Source of the DNA: Verrucomicrobiota bacterium
Lineage (GTDB): Bacteria > Verrucomicrobiota > Verrucomicrobiia > Limisphaerales > JADLHS01
NCBI GenBank assembly: GCA_025350905.1
Contig: JANXWY010000065.1
Coordinates: 1 to 48,038 of the forward strand
Reading direction: 5' to 3'
Length of the DNA: 48,038 nt
Each line of letters begins with the position of its first letter. Within the stretch, counting starts at the first letter, position 1. The notes beneath the pieces were generated by a model, which had not been told where the DNA came from, did not search any database, and saw only the letters and a program-made list of their open reading frames with translations. Below are positions 1 through 9,122 of the stretch, piece after piece. The position numbers and the translations under genes are program-made.

Positions 1-3000
1 GGTTTGCACAGCAACTGAGTTTGTTGCTGCGGGAATTTCAACGTCACCGGCTTTCGCCCGCGCGGCTCGCCAAGCTCGCCGCCGGACGGGACAATCCACC
101 GCTGCTCCGCGCCAAACTACACGACCTCGCGCTCCTGCTCCGTGCTTATGGCGACTTTCTCCAAGCCCAGCAGCTCCAGGACGCCAATCATCTGCTCGAT
201 GTGGCCGCCGACGCGCTCCGCCTGCCGTCGTCCGCCCTCCGCCTTTCCGCCCTCTGGCTGGATGGCTTCGCGGAGATGACCCCGCAGGAGTTGGATCTTC
301 TCGCTGCACTGATGCCGTTTTGCGAGCGCGCGACGCTCGCGTTTTGCCTGGAACGCGAGCCGCAAGCCGAAATCTCCTGGCTCTCGCCCTGGTCGGTGGT
401 GGCCCAGACTTTTCGGCATTGTCACGCCCGACTGGCGAGCGTCGCGGGCGGCCAGGTCACCGTGGAAACGCTCACTAACCGGCCGGGCGCCGGGCGCTTC
501 GCCGCAAACCAAATGTTGGCGACGCTGGCCGCTCACTGGTCGCAACCGGCCGGCGTTGCATTAACCCCTGACTGGAGTCCAAGGACGGAATATATCGATG
601 GCGCCAAAGCCGACGCAACGGATCCCGTCCGTGTGAAAGACGCCGAAGCAGCCGACGAGCCCCAGCGAAGCCTCGACCTCGAGCTCGGACCCGACGGAAG
701 CCAGAGCGCGGGCCGCCTGCCTTCCTCCATCCGCCTTGCCCTCTGTGCGAACCCCGAGAGCGAGGCCGTGCTGGCCGCGCGCGAAATCTGGCGACACGTG
801 CGCGCGGGCGGAAGCTATCGCGAGTGCGGGGTCATGGTTCGACGGCTCGAGCCTTATCAGGCCACGATCGCCCGGGTGCTTCGTCGGTACGAAATTCCGT
901 TCTTCATGGATCGGCGGGAGGCGATGGCGCACCACCCGCTAACGGAGCTCACCCGGTTCGCATTTCGTACCGTGACGTTTGGCTGGCGCCATGACGACTG
1001 GTTTGGCGCGCTCAAAAGCGGTTTGGTTTCCGCGCGTGCGGAGCTGATCGACGAGCTGGAAAATGAAGCGCTGGCCCGCGGCTGGGAAGGCAAGGTCTGG
1101 CGCGAGCCACTGAGCCTCCGCCAGGAAGGCGACCGCGGGCAGCGATTGGAAGCTCTGCGCGGCAAACTCGTTGCGCCGTTCATCGCTTTCACGGCCGTGT
1201 TGGCCGAAAATTCCTTCGCCCCAACCGGCAACCATGTCGCGGCGGCGGTACGCGAATTGTGGCAGGAGTTGAAAGTCGATGAGACCTTGGCGCACTGGAG
1301 TCAGCCGCTCACGGACGAATCGGCCACCACTTCGAGTCGCAGCGTTGGCCGGGTGGCGTTTCACTCCGCCGTGCTGGAACAGATGCACGACTGGCTCGAC
1401 AATGTGGAACGGGCCTTCGCTGCAGAACCGCTGCCGTTGCGCGACTGGCTGCCGATTCTCGAAGCCGGCCTGGCCAACCTCACGGTCGGAGTCGTGCCGC
1501 CGGCGCTGGATGAGGTCCTGATTGGCGCCGTCGACCGCTCCCGCAATCCCGAGCTCAAACTCGCGTTAGTGCTCGGTTTGAATGAAGGCGTCTTCCCCGC
1601 GCCGCCGGCGCCGGCAACACTGTTGACGGACCCCGAGCGCACTGACCTGGAAGCTCAGGGCCTCTATCTGGGTCCAACGCGTTACCAACGGCTTGGCCAC
1701 GAACGCTATCTCGGCTACATCGCCTGCACGCGCGCCAGCGAGCGACTCGTGATGACGTGTGCCGCCCAAGATACCAAAGGTCAGTCGCTCAATCCTTCGC
1801 CATTTCTGGACCACGTCCAACGCCTCACCGCCGTCACGAAGGAAACTTTCCCCGAGGTGGGCGCTTGGTGGGAAAGCGAACATTTCAGCGAACTGGAGGC
1901 GCCGGCACTGCGCAGCCAAAATGGCGAATGCGAACGGACGCCGGCCGCAGCGTGGTGCGAAATCTCGGCGCTGCGCCCGGTATTGCAAAAATGGCGGCAA
2001 GTTCAGCTCGCCGAGGCCATTGACCCACTTTTGCCGGACGTCGTGGAGAAAATCTTTGGGCGCGAACTGAACTCCTCCGTCAGCGGGCTGGAAGACTTCG
2101 CGGCGTGTCCGTTCAAATTCTTTGCCGCGCGGGGGCTGCGGCTGCAGGAGCGCAAGGAATTCCAGTTCGACGACCGCGACAAGGGCAGTTTTCAGCATGA
2201 CGCGTTGGAGGAGTTCCACCGGCGAATCATGGCTTCGGGGCGGCAATGGCGCGAGCTCACGCCCACCGAAGCCGGCAGATTGATCGCCGACATTGGGCGC
2301 GAGCTGCTGCCCCAATTCGGCAACGGAAAGTTTCAAGCCGGCGGCGCCGCGCGGTTTGCGGGAGATTATTTGATCGCGCGCTTGCGCCGGCTCGTCACCG
2401 CGCTCGTCGCGTGGATGCCGCAATATGAGTTTGATCCCAGCCTGAGCGAAATCGCCTTCGATGATGAACCGGACGCGCTGCCGGCTTGGCGCCTGGAACT
2501 AGGCGGCGACCACTGCCTAATTTTGCGCGGCCGGATCGATCGTGTGGACTTGTGCCGGCGCGCGGACCACCCGACCCTCGCCGTGGTGATGGATTACAAA
2601 TCGCGGGTGCGAAAGCTCGACGCAACCAAGCTTTATCACGGACTGGAGTTGCAATTGCTGTCCTATCTCGGCGTGTTGAAACACCTGCCAGGGCTGGAAA
2701 GTCGCTTCGGCGTTAAGCAACTTATCCCCGCCGGCGTGTTTTACATTCCGCTCAACGGAGGGGGCGGCACTGCCGAAAAGACCCGGGCCGGCGTGCTGGC
2801 CGGTCGCGACGAGAATCAACTTGGGGCATATCAGCACAGCGGTAGATTTCTCGCCGACGAACTGGCGCATTTCGACAATCGCAACCAAGCGAATGGCGAC
2901 CAGTTCAAGTATGCGAAGAACAAAGGGGGCGACCTCGCCAAACGCGGCAATGAAGCCTTGCCCGCCGCGGAATTCGAGGCCTTGCGGGAAAAAGTTGAAG

Positions 3001-3209
3001 GTCACTTGCGGGATTACGGCCGCCGAATCTTTGCCGGGGAAGTGGCGGTGACGCCGTTCCGGATTGGGACGAACACCGCATGTGACTACTGCGATTTTCG
3101 ACCCGTGTGCCGATTTGATCCGTGGACGCAACCTTTCCGCGATTTGCGGTCACCGCCCAAGCCGGCCACCGATCTGGCATCAAAGCAACCGCAGAGGAAG
3201 TCCCCGTGA
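1..3209 (+). CDS. addB: AddB-type helicase-nuclease subunit, 5' end missing
   Basis: Second subunit of the AddAB double-strand-break resection complex, which prepares DNA ends for RecA. The frame is open from base 3 with no start in view, so the gene begins upstream and the N-terminal helicase-like part is cut off. Numbering from the codon at 21, a PD-(D/E)XK nuclease lies at the C-terminus: RGRIDRVDL, then D858 and K860 in MDYKS. The iron-sulfur cysteines of this family are all visible: C696 in ACPFKFF, and C1021, C1024 and C1030 in the C-x2-C-x5-C arrangement. GLNEGVFP is also typical of AddB. The stop TGA overlaps the GTG start of addA, so the two are translationally coupled. Identification is firm; only the start is unknown. 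Confidence 0.93.
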   Translation, partial: FAQQLSLLLREFQRHRLSPARLAKLAAGRDNPPLLRAKLHDLALLLRAYGDFLQAQQLQDANHLLDVAADALRLPSSALRLSALWLDGFAEMTPQELDLLAALMPFCERATLAFCLEREPQAEISWLSPWSVVAQTFRHCHARLASVAGGQVTVETLTNRPGAGRFAANQMLATLAAHWSQPAGVALTPDWSPRTEYIDGAKADATDPVRVKDAEAADEPQRSLDLELGPDGSQSAGRLPSSIRLALCANPESEAVLAAREIWRHVRAGGSYRECGVMVRRLEPYQATIARVLRRYEIPFFMDRREAMAHHPLTELTRFAFRTVTFGWRHDDWFGALKSGLVSARAELIDELENEALARGWEGKVWREPLSLRQEGDRGQRLEALRGKLVAPFIAFTAVLAENSFAPTGNHVAAAVRELWQELKVDETLAHWSQPLTDESATTSSRSVGRVAFHSAVLEQMHDWLDNVERAFAAEPLPLRDWLPILEAGLANLTVGVVPPALDEVLIGAVDRSRNPELKLALVLGLNEGVFPAPPAPATLLTDPERTDLEAQGLYLGPTRYQRLGHERYLGYIACTRASERLVMTCAAQDTKGQSLNPSPFLDHVQRLTAVTKETFPEVGAWWESEHFSELEAPALRSQNGECERTPAAAWCEISALRPVLQKWRQVQLAEAIDPLLPDVVEKIFGRELNSSVSGLEDFAACPFKFFAARGLRLQERKEFQFDDRDKGSFQHDALEEFHRRIMASGRQWRELTPTEAGRLIADIGRELLPQFGNGKFQAGGAARFAGDYLIARLRRLVTALVAWMPQYEFDPSLSEIAFDDEPDALPAWRLELGGDHCLILRGRIDRVDLCRRADHPTLAVVMDYKSRVRKLDATKLYHGLELQLLSYLGVLKHLPGLESRFGVKQLIPAGVFYIPLNGGGGTAEKTRAGVLAGRDENQLGAYQHSGRFLADELAHFDNRNQANGDQFKYAKNKGGDLAKRGNEALPAAEFEALREKVEGHLRDYGRRIFAGEVAVTPFRIGTNTACDYCDFRPVCRFDPWTQPFRDLRSPPKPATDLASKQPQRKSP

Positions 3210-6200
3210 GCCAGCTCACACCGCAACAGGCCAGGGCGGTCAACGGACGCGGCAATTTGCTCGTGGTCGCCGGCGCGGGTACGGGCAAGACCCACACGCT
3301 CATTGCCCGTTGCCTGCGACTGATCGTCGCGGAACGCACGTCGTTGGAAAACCTTCTCCTGGTAACCTTCACCGAGGCGGCGGCGGCCGAGATGCGCGCC
3401 CGACTGCGGAAAGAACTGCAACTCCACCACGCGCTCCAGCCCGACGACGAACATCTCGCGCAGCAGCTGGCCCTGCTCGACACCGCGCGCATCAGCACGC
3501 TACATGGTTTTTGCCTGCAGCTCGCGCGCGAACATTTCCACGAACTCGGCCTCGACCCGCAGTTCGGGGTGCTGGACGAACCGCAAACGCGTCCGCTCCA
3601 GCGCGAAGCCCTGGATGAGTTGCTGGAACGACATTACACCGGCACGAGCGGAACCGCGCTCGCGGTGCAGGCGCTGATTCGCTCGCTGGGGCGCGGCATG
3701 GACAAACGCGTGCGTCAACTAATTCTTAAAGTGCACGCCTACGCGCAATCGCTGCCGGAACCGATCCACTGGCTGGACGCGCAACAACCGCGGTTTGAAT
3801 CCCAAGTGCCGGACGAATGGCGGGCGTTGTTCGTGCACGCCGTCGCGACCTGGCGCGACGAATGGCAAACGGCCGTGGCCAAAGTGGCCGGCGAGACACC
3901 CGCACTAAGGCTGTCGTTGGCCGCACTGCAAAAACTCGGCAGTCCGCCAACGCTGGCGCAGTGCGCCCAGGTGTTTCCGGCGTTGGCCGCGGCGGATGTG
4001 GATCAGAACTGGCCCCGCGGCTCGAAGGGAAAATTCCGGGCTCCGCTCATCGCATTTTTTGTGGACGCGGAGTTTCTCGGCGCCCTGGCGCCGCACGGCG
4101 ACGTCGACCCGCTCGCACAGGATTGGGAGTGGGCGCGAGCGCAAATGCTGGCGCTGCTCGGACTGGCGCGCGAGTTCACGACGGCATTTGCCGCCAAGAA
4201 GCGGGAATTGGGCGGGGTGGATTTCCCGGACTTGGAGCAAAGCGCATTGCGACTCCTGCGCGATCCGGCCATCGCGACCGAATGGCAATCGCGGCTGGCC
4301 CATGTCTTTGTGGATGAGTACCAGGACATCAACGCGGCGCAGGACGCGATCCTGGCGGCGTTGAGCCGCGACGGTGCGGCGGCAAACCGATTTCTAGTCG
4401 GCGACGTGAAGCAGAGCATTTATCGCTTCCGCCTGGCGAACCCGCACATTTTTGGCGGTTATTCCGAAAGCTGGTCAAAACCCAAGGCGGACGGAACTCG
4501 GATTCCGCTCACCGAAAATTTCCGGAGCCGGGAGGCGCTGTTAAAGTTTGTGAATCCCTTGTTCCGCGCCTTGATGCGCACGGAAATTGGCGGCGTCGAA
4601 TATGAGCCGTTGGAATTTGGCGCGCCGGAAAACCGTGCGGAGTTGGCCGCGGACAACCTCCCGGTGCCGGGCGTGGAGCTTCACCTGATTGCCCAGCCCG
4701 AGGTGGCGACTCCCGCCGAGGAGGCGGACTCCAGTGCGGCGGCGAAAGAAATAAACGAGGCGTTGGATTTGCTGGCGGTCGAACGCGAGGCGCGGCTGGT
4801 GGCGCGTCGACTGCGCACGTTGCATGATGCCGGCCAGACCGTCTGGGACCGGGAGGGCTTTCGCCCCTTGCAATGGAGCGATATCGCGGTGTTGTTGCGA
4901 TCGCCGGCGGGGCGCGCGGAGGCCTATGCCAAGGAATTCAGCCGGGCGGGCGTACCATTGAGCGCTGCGCGCGATGGATTTTTCGCCAGCCTCGAGGTGA
5001 GTGACTTGTTGAATCTGCTCAAGCTGCTCGACAATCCATTGCAGGATGTACCATTGCTCGCGGTGTTGCGATCGCCCTTGGTCGGCCTGTCGCTGGCCGA
5101 GCTGGCGGCCGTACGGAGCGCCAGCCGACTCAAGCCTTTTTGGACGGCGCTCCAACAATTTACCAATGGCAAAACGCCAAGCGTAATCGGAGAAAAAGTC
5201 GCACTTTTTCTCCACCAGTATGCGCGCTGGCGGGAATTGGTGCGGCAAACTTCCTTGTCTCAATGCCTGGAAACCGCACTCGCCGAGACGCATTACGAGG
5301 CGCTGCTGCTGGCCGGCGCGCGCGGCCCGGAGCGCGCAGCCAACGTCCGCCGGCTGCTCGACCTGGCGCGCCAGTTTGATCCGTATCAACGCCAGGGCCT
5401 GTATCGCTTTTTACGATTTGTCCGCTTACAGGAAGTGGAGGACCTGGACTTGCAACCCGCGGCGCCGCCCGCCGAGAACGCCGTGCGCCTCCTCAGTGTT
5501 CACAAGAGCAAGGGGCTGGAGTTTCCCATCGTGGTATTGGCGGGGATGGGGACCCAATTCAATGAGCAGGGCTTGAACGAGGCCGTATTGCTGGACGAGT
5601 CGATGGGCCTCTGTCCGAAGATCACCCCGCCGGGAGCAGAGCAAAGTTATCCCGGTCTGACCCATTGGCTGGCTCGGCGGCAGGAGCGCCGGGAATTGCG
5701 CGGCGAAGAACTCCGCCTGCTCTACGTGGCGCTCACGCGCGCCCGCGACCAATTAATTCTCGTGGGCACAACCAAACAGCCAGCGGATGCCGTCCGGTGG
5801 GCCAGGGCACCGGATGCGCGGTTGAGCACCGCCAACGTGGCGGCCGCACGAAGCCATCTCGACTGGTTGCTAATGTGGCTGCCGCAAGCGACGGGCCCGA
5901 CCGACTGGACCCATGCAGCGCACGGCGGAAATAATTTGCTGCGCTGGCAAATCTACGCACCGGACGATACCGCTTTCGAGAGCGAGGTCGAGCGTACGGC
6001 GAACAGCGGTACCGACGCCCCCGACACCCGAGCATTGCCGCCCAACGCGCTGGGAGCTTTGCAGTCCCGCCTGGACTGGGAATATCCGTTTCCGGCCGCG
6101 ACTACGGAAGCGGCGAAAACTTCCGTCACCGCACTGCGGCGACGAAACATGGAAGCAGAGGTGCTGGAATCCAAAGTGTGGAATCTCGTGGCTGGGCGGT

Positions 6201-6823
6201 CGGCGCCTGAGTTATTGGCCCGCGGCCGGCGGACGCAGCGAGGAAAACTTTCCGCGGCGGCGGCGGGCGTGGCGCACCACACGTTTCTGGAACACGTCCG
6301 GTTCCAACGAACGGGCAGTGAAGCGGAGTTGCGGGTGGACGCGGAACGGTTGCGAACGGCGGGGTTGATTTCGGCGGAACAATTGGCCGTGCTGGATTTC
6401 GGGGCGCTGGCGAGTTTCTGGCGATCGGAGTTGGGGCGGAAGATTTGCCAGCAAGCGGAACACGTGAAGCGGGAACTGGCATTCACGGCCCGGTTTGGGG
6501 TTCAGGAGTTGCGGTCGCTCCTGGGTGGCGCCGAGTTGGAGCCCGCCGGCGCGCTGGCAGCGGATGAGTTCGTCGTCGTGCAAGGCGTGGCCGATTTGGT
6601 GGTGCGGTTGCCGGAGGAAATCTGGATCGTGGATTTCAAAACGGATGCGGTCAAGCCCACCGAGTTGACCGCCAAGGTAAAACACTACGAGCCGCAGTTG
6701 AAGTTGTATGCGCTGGCGCTGGCGCGGATCTACTGCAAGCCGGTGACGGAATGTCACCTCCATTTCCTGGCCGCAGCCACCACCGTCCGCATCGCCCCTC
6801 CGACCGCGACTACACCGGCGTAG
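3206..6823 (+). CDS. addA: AddA-type UvrD-family helicase-nuclease
   Basis: Helicase and 5'-strand nuclease subunit of AddAB, partner of the preceding gene. I chose GTG at 3206 because it overlaps the addB stop (GTGA) and has GAGGAAG about six bases upstream; the frame is open further upstream but overlaps addB. The product is 1205 residues, normal for AddA. Superfamily 1 motifs appear in order: Walker A AGAGTGKT at 22-29, motif II VDEYQD near 369, GDVKQSIYRF, ENFRSRE, VHKSKGLEFP, and LLYVALTRARDQ. The C-terminal nuclease motif has D1143 and K1145 in VDFKTD, after VQGVADLV. The last 14 bases overlap the 3' end of the convergent GrpE-like gene. Confidence 0.95.
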   Translation: MSQLTPQQARAVNGRGNLLVVAGAGTGKTHTLIARCLRLIVAERTSLENLLLVTFTEAAAAEMRARLRKELQLHHALQPDDEHLAQQLALLDTARISTLHGFCLQLAREHFHELGLDPQFGVLDEPQTRPLQREALDELLERHYTGTSGTALAVQALIRSLGRGMDKRVRQLILKVHAYAQSLPEPIHWLDAQQPRFESQVPDEWRALFVHAVATWRDEWQTAVAKVAGETPALRLSLAALQKLGSPPTLAQCAQVFPALAAADVDQNWPRGSKGKFRAPLIAFFVDAEFLGALAPHGDVDPLAQDWEWARAQMLALLGLAREFTTAFAAKKRELGGVDFPDLEQSALRLLRDPAIATEWQSRLAHVFVDEYQDINAAQDAILAALSRDGAAANRFLVGDVKQSIYRFRLANPHIFGGYSESWSKPKADGTRIPLTENFRSREALLKFVNPLFRALMRTEIGGVEYEPLEFGAPENRAELAADNLPVPGVELHLIAQPEVATPAEEADSSAAAKEINEALDLLAVEREARLVARRLRTLHDAGQTVWDREGFRPLQWSDIAVLLRSPAGRAEAYAKEFSRAGVPLSAARDGFFASLEVSDLLNLLKLLDNPLQDVPLLAVLRSPLVGLSLAELAAVRSASRLKPFWTALQQFTNGKTPSVIGEKVALFLHQYARWRELVRQTSLSQCLETALAETHYEALLLAGARGPERAANVRRLLDLARQFDPYQRQGLYRFLRFVRLQEVEDLDLQPAAPPAENAVRLLSVHKSKGLEFPIVVLAGMGTQFNEQGLNEAVLLDESMGLCPKITPPGAEQSYPGLTHWLARRQERRELRGEELRLLYVALTRARDQLILVGTTKQPADAVRWARAPDARLSTANVAAARSHLDWLLMWLPQATGPTDWTHAAHGGNNLLRWQIYAPDDTAFESEVERTANSGTDAPDTRALPPNALGALQSRLDWEYPFPAATTEAAKTSVTALRRRNMEAEVLESKVWNLVAGRSAPELLARGRRTQRGKLSAAAAGVAHHTFLEHVRFQRTGSEAELRVDAERLRTAGLISAEQLAVLDFGALASFWRSELGRKICQQAEHVKRELAFTARFGVQELRSLLGGAELEPAGALAADEFVVVQGVADLVVRLPEEIWIVDFKTDAVKPTELTAKVKHYEPQLKLYALALARIYCKPVTECHLHFLAAATTVRIAPPTATTPA

Positions 6824-7694
6824 GATCCAGCGGCAACTGGCTCTGATCCACTGCGTCGGCGATCGCTGGTGTCGCCGCCGTTTCCGCCAGCAAGCCCTCG
6901 CTCTCGATGCGCACCACGACCGGCCGAATTATTTTGCCCTGGAAGGTAAAGCCGAGAGCCATCACTTCGGCGACAACGCCGTTGGTCGTGGGCGGAGTGC
7001 CTTCCACTAACTGATGTCGTTGGGCGTCGAACGCGTCGCCGGGCGCCGCCACCATCGGCACGAGACCGACGCGCCGGGCCGCGTCGCGGCAGGCATTTTG
7101 GAACTGACCCAGTTGGGCAATGACTCGCTCCTGGCCGGAATGGGCGGCGGCGCGGTTCAGGGCGAAGACATGGTCGAAGATGTAAACGAGGACATTGAGC
7201 CAGTCGTTTTCGGCACGGCGGAGTTTTTCCACTTCGAGCCGAAGCGTCGCCTTTTCGCCGTCGTTCGCCTTTTGCATAAACGCGGAGAAGTCGCGGACTT
7301 CCACAGCCATGCGATCGGTGAGGTCCCGTGCGAGGCCGGCCGTTCGGTCCGCCTGGGCCTGGGCCGTTTGCAGATTGTCGTTGGCACTGGTGATCTGTGC
7401 GACGAAACCTTCGAGGTCTTGAATTTTTTCCGTGGCGGAGCACAGCGAGCTGGTTTCAATGAGCTTGATGAGGGCGCCGTATTTGATCACCGCGCGATAT
7501 TCGAGCAGGTAGGGCAGAATCCCGAGCAACGCGCCGAGGGCGACGCAGATCGCGACGGTGACGATTTGATCAAACGGCAGCGGCAGCCGGCCCTGCCAGT
7601 TGACGAAGCACGCCAGGCCCAGCATGAGCGCATCGGCGAGAAAGAATGGCCACTTGGGGACTTTGAGCGACTTGAGTTCCGGTGCATCTTGCAT
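6810..7694 (-). CDS. GrpE-like membrane protein
   Basis: 294 residues. Two hydrophobic segments near residues 15-33 and 42-62 anchor the N-terminus. A long predicted helical stretch (about 80-165) follows, rich in Glu, Gln, Ala and Lys. The C-terminal part resembles the GrpE beta-domain: GLVPMVAAPGDAFDAQRHQ, then GFTFQGKIIRPVVVRI, like the GrpE pattern with FDP..H and G...LRPA.V. GrpE proteins are nucleotide exchange factors for DnaK, but they are cytosolic, so a membrane-bound form is unusual. No dnaK or dnaJ is nearby. The gene is tail-to-tail with addA, with a 14-base overlap. Function beyond the GrpE-like fold is unknown. Confidence 0.75.
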   Translation of the reverse strand: MQDAPELKSLKVPKWPFFLADALMLGLACFVNWQGRLPLPFDQIVTVAICVALGALLGILPYLLEYRAVIKYGALIKLIETSSLCSATEKIQDLEGFVAQITSANDNLQTAQAQADRTAGLARDLTDRMAVEVRDFSAFMQKANDGEKATLRLEVEKLRRAENDWLNVLVYIFDHVFALNRAAAHSGQERVIAQLGQFQNACRDAARRVGLVPMVAAPGDAFDAQRHQLVEGTPPTTNGVVAEVMALGFTFQGKIIRPVVVRIESEGLLAETAATPAIADAVDQSQLPLDPTPV

Positions 7695-8475
7695 CGCCGG
7701 ACCCTAAACAAATCTCGCGCGCGATTCAAGCAATCGCCGAGGGCGCACTCTGACACCACCTCCTACAAAATTCGTTCCACCCAACCCCTCACCCAACCTT
7801 CGGCCACCCTTGAACCGCCCGCCCGTAGCGCAGGTTGGCAACCTGCTGTATCGCCGACTGGTAGTCGGCTTGGCAGTCGTACCCTCGCGTCGCTGCGGAT
7901 TGCCAATCCGCGACACCGCAGACTGCCAGTCTGCGCTACGGTTCCGGTGCGCCAATCGCGGCTTGTCGCGGGCCGTGGAATTTCTCCCCATCAGATCGGG
8001 AGAGAGTCCATTAGCCGTCCGGGATCACGAATTGTATCGCTGAACTGGACCCTCCTCTCCTTCCGAAGGAGAGGAGCGGGTCTCCGCAGGTCGGGCGAGA
8101 CGAGGTTCATTTGTAGGCACGGAGCGAGGGGAACAGTTCGATCCCGGGACCCCGATTCAATTCGAGAGCAATGTGCGGATGAGCCCAACTTGATCTGCAA
8201 GGGGGCGGCTTGACACTGCCCCGCTCGACATTTGCTTGCGGAGCGCCGATCTCCGATCCGGCGCGTTGCTGGGCGATCCACAATACCGCCGGGTCGGAGA
8301 CCGGCGCTTCGGGGGCAGTGTCAGGATGCGCCCCATCTGCAAGTGCCACCGGGAAAACTCTTGCACGGCCCGAACGGGTCAACTAAAGTTTTTGCCGCGC
8401 TCTGCGACCGCGCGCGATTTTCCGGCCTCGGCCTTGATCCCGACGGGAGTGAAACATCGGCGGCCAAGCATTTGT
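7695..8475. repeat. Repeat-rich intergenic region
   Basis: No convincing gene in 781 bases. It holds four short palindromes in a row: 7831-7845 (CAGGTTGGCAACCTG), 7853-7869 (GCCGACTGGTAGTCGGC), 7895-7911 (GCGGATTGCCAATCCGC) and 7918-7934 (GCAGACTGCCAGTCTGC). All centre on TGCCA, TGGCA or TGGTA. A perfect 25-base palindrome with 12-base arms lies at 8052-8076. A larger foldback at 8211-8333 is listed separately. Open frames here read through the repeats on both strands and are not credible genes. Confidence 0.8.
8211..8333. repeat. Composite palindromic element, same family as one inside mutY
   Basis: Inner arms at 8242-8265 and 8285-8308 pair with three mismatches. Outer arms TGACACTGCC (8211-8220) and GGCAGTGTCA (from 8314) also pair. 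The inner left arm plus the following TTGC matches 32981-33007 inside mutY at about 24 of 27 positions, and the right arm matches 33026-33048 at 22 of 23. Confidence 0.75.
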
Positions 8476-8551
8476 GGGTTGGTAGCTCAGTTGGTAGAGC
8501 AGTGCCCTTTTAAGGCATTGGTCCGGGGTTCGAGTCCCCGCCAACCCACCA
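8476..8551 (+). tRNA. tRNA-Lys (anticodon TTT)
   Basis: Full cloverleaf by eye: acceptor GGGTTGG/CCAACCC, D arm with AGCTCAGTTGGTAGAGC, anticodon loop CTTTTAA giving TTT, T arm CGGGG-TTCGAGT-CCCCG, discriminator A, and an encoded CCA at 8549-8551. The VanZ-like gene on the other strand ends inside it. Confidence 0.97.
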
Positions 8552-9001
8552 CTTGCGCCAGCAGCCCAAAGCCCATAGCACCCCCAACCCGGCCGCCGCG
8601 CCCGTCGCATCGATCAATACATCCCAACCGGAGGCCTGGCGCTCGGGGACGAACCACTGGTGAAATTCATCGCTCGCGGCGTAAAGCACCACGAGCAGCC
8701 ACGCGTTCCGCGCCATGGACCAGGACCACGCCCGCGCCGTCGGGGTCAAGCTCCCGCGCAGCGCCCGCCAGATCAGCAGCGCCAGAATTGCAAACTCGGT
8801 CACGTGGGCGCACTTGCGGACCAACAACACGATCAACCCCACGGTATCAGTCGACAGGTCCGGAAACAGCCAACGCAAAAACGGTTCAATGAGGCGCGAA
8901 GAATGTTGGGCTGACTTCCGGTCACCCGAAGCGGAAAAAATAACCACCATCCAACCCAGTACCGGAAACCAGTATTTTGCCCAGTCGCGCAAATTCAGCA
9001 T
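8510..9001 (-). CDS. VanZ-like membrane protein
   Basis: About 163 residues from the ATG at 9001, giving MLNLRDWAKYWFPVLGW; the frame is open upstream to 9037. Four hydrophobic segments and the conserved pattern RKCAHVTEFAILALL, SDEFHQWFVPERQAS and DVLIDATGA match the VanZ-like family (named for teicoplanin resistance, but mostly of unknown function). The last dozen codons, VGGDSNPGPMP, are translated from the antisense of tRNA-Lys, and the stop TAA comes from its anticodon region. The family domain ends before this, so the tail looks like a by-product of the gene running into the tRNA. No clear ribosome binding site precedes either start. Confidence 0.82.
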   Translation of the reverse strand: MLNLRDWAKYWFPVLGWMVVIFSASGDRKSAQHSSRLIEPFLRWLFPDLSTDTVGLIVLLVRKCAHVTEFAILALLIWRALRGSLTPTARAWSWSMARNAWLLVVLYAASDEFHQWFVPERQASGWDVLIDATGAAAGLGVLWALGCWRKWWVGGDSNPGPMP

Positions 9002-9122
9002 GGCCCATAGCAAGCCGGGTTGTGCGCGGACGCGCAATGCAAAAACCTCGCGCCGCGCGGCGGCGGGCCGGCCGCGTCATTTCGAGATTGCATCCGGAGG
9101 CGACCGGCGCAGACTTAAGGCG

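Noticed and set aside
7014-8213. 399-codon plus-strand open frame
   Set aside because: Covers the GrpE-like gene antisense and then runs through intergenic repeats.
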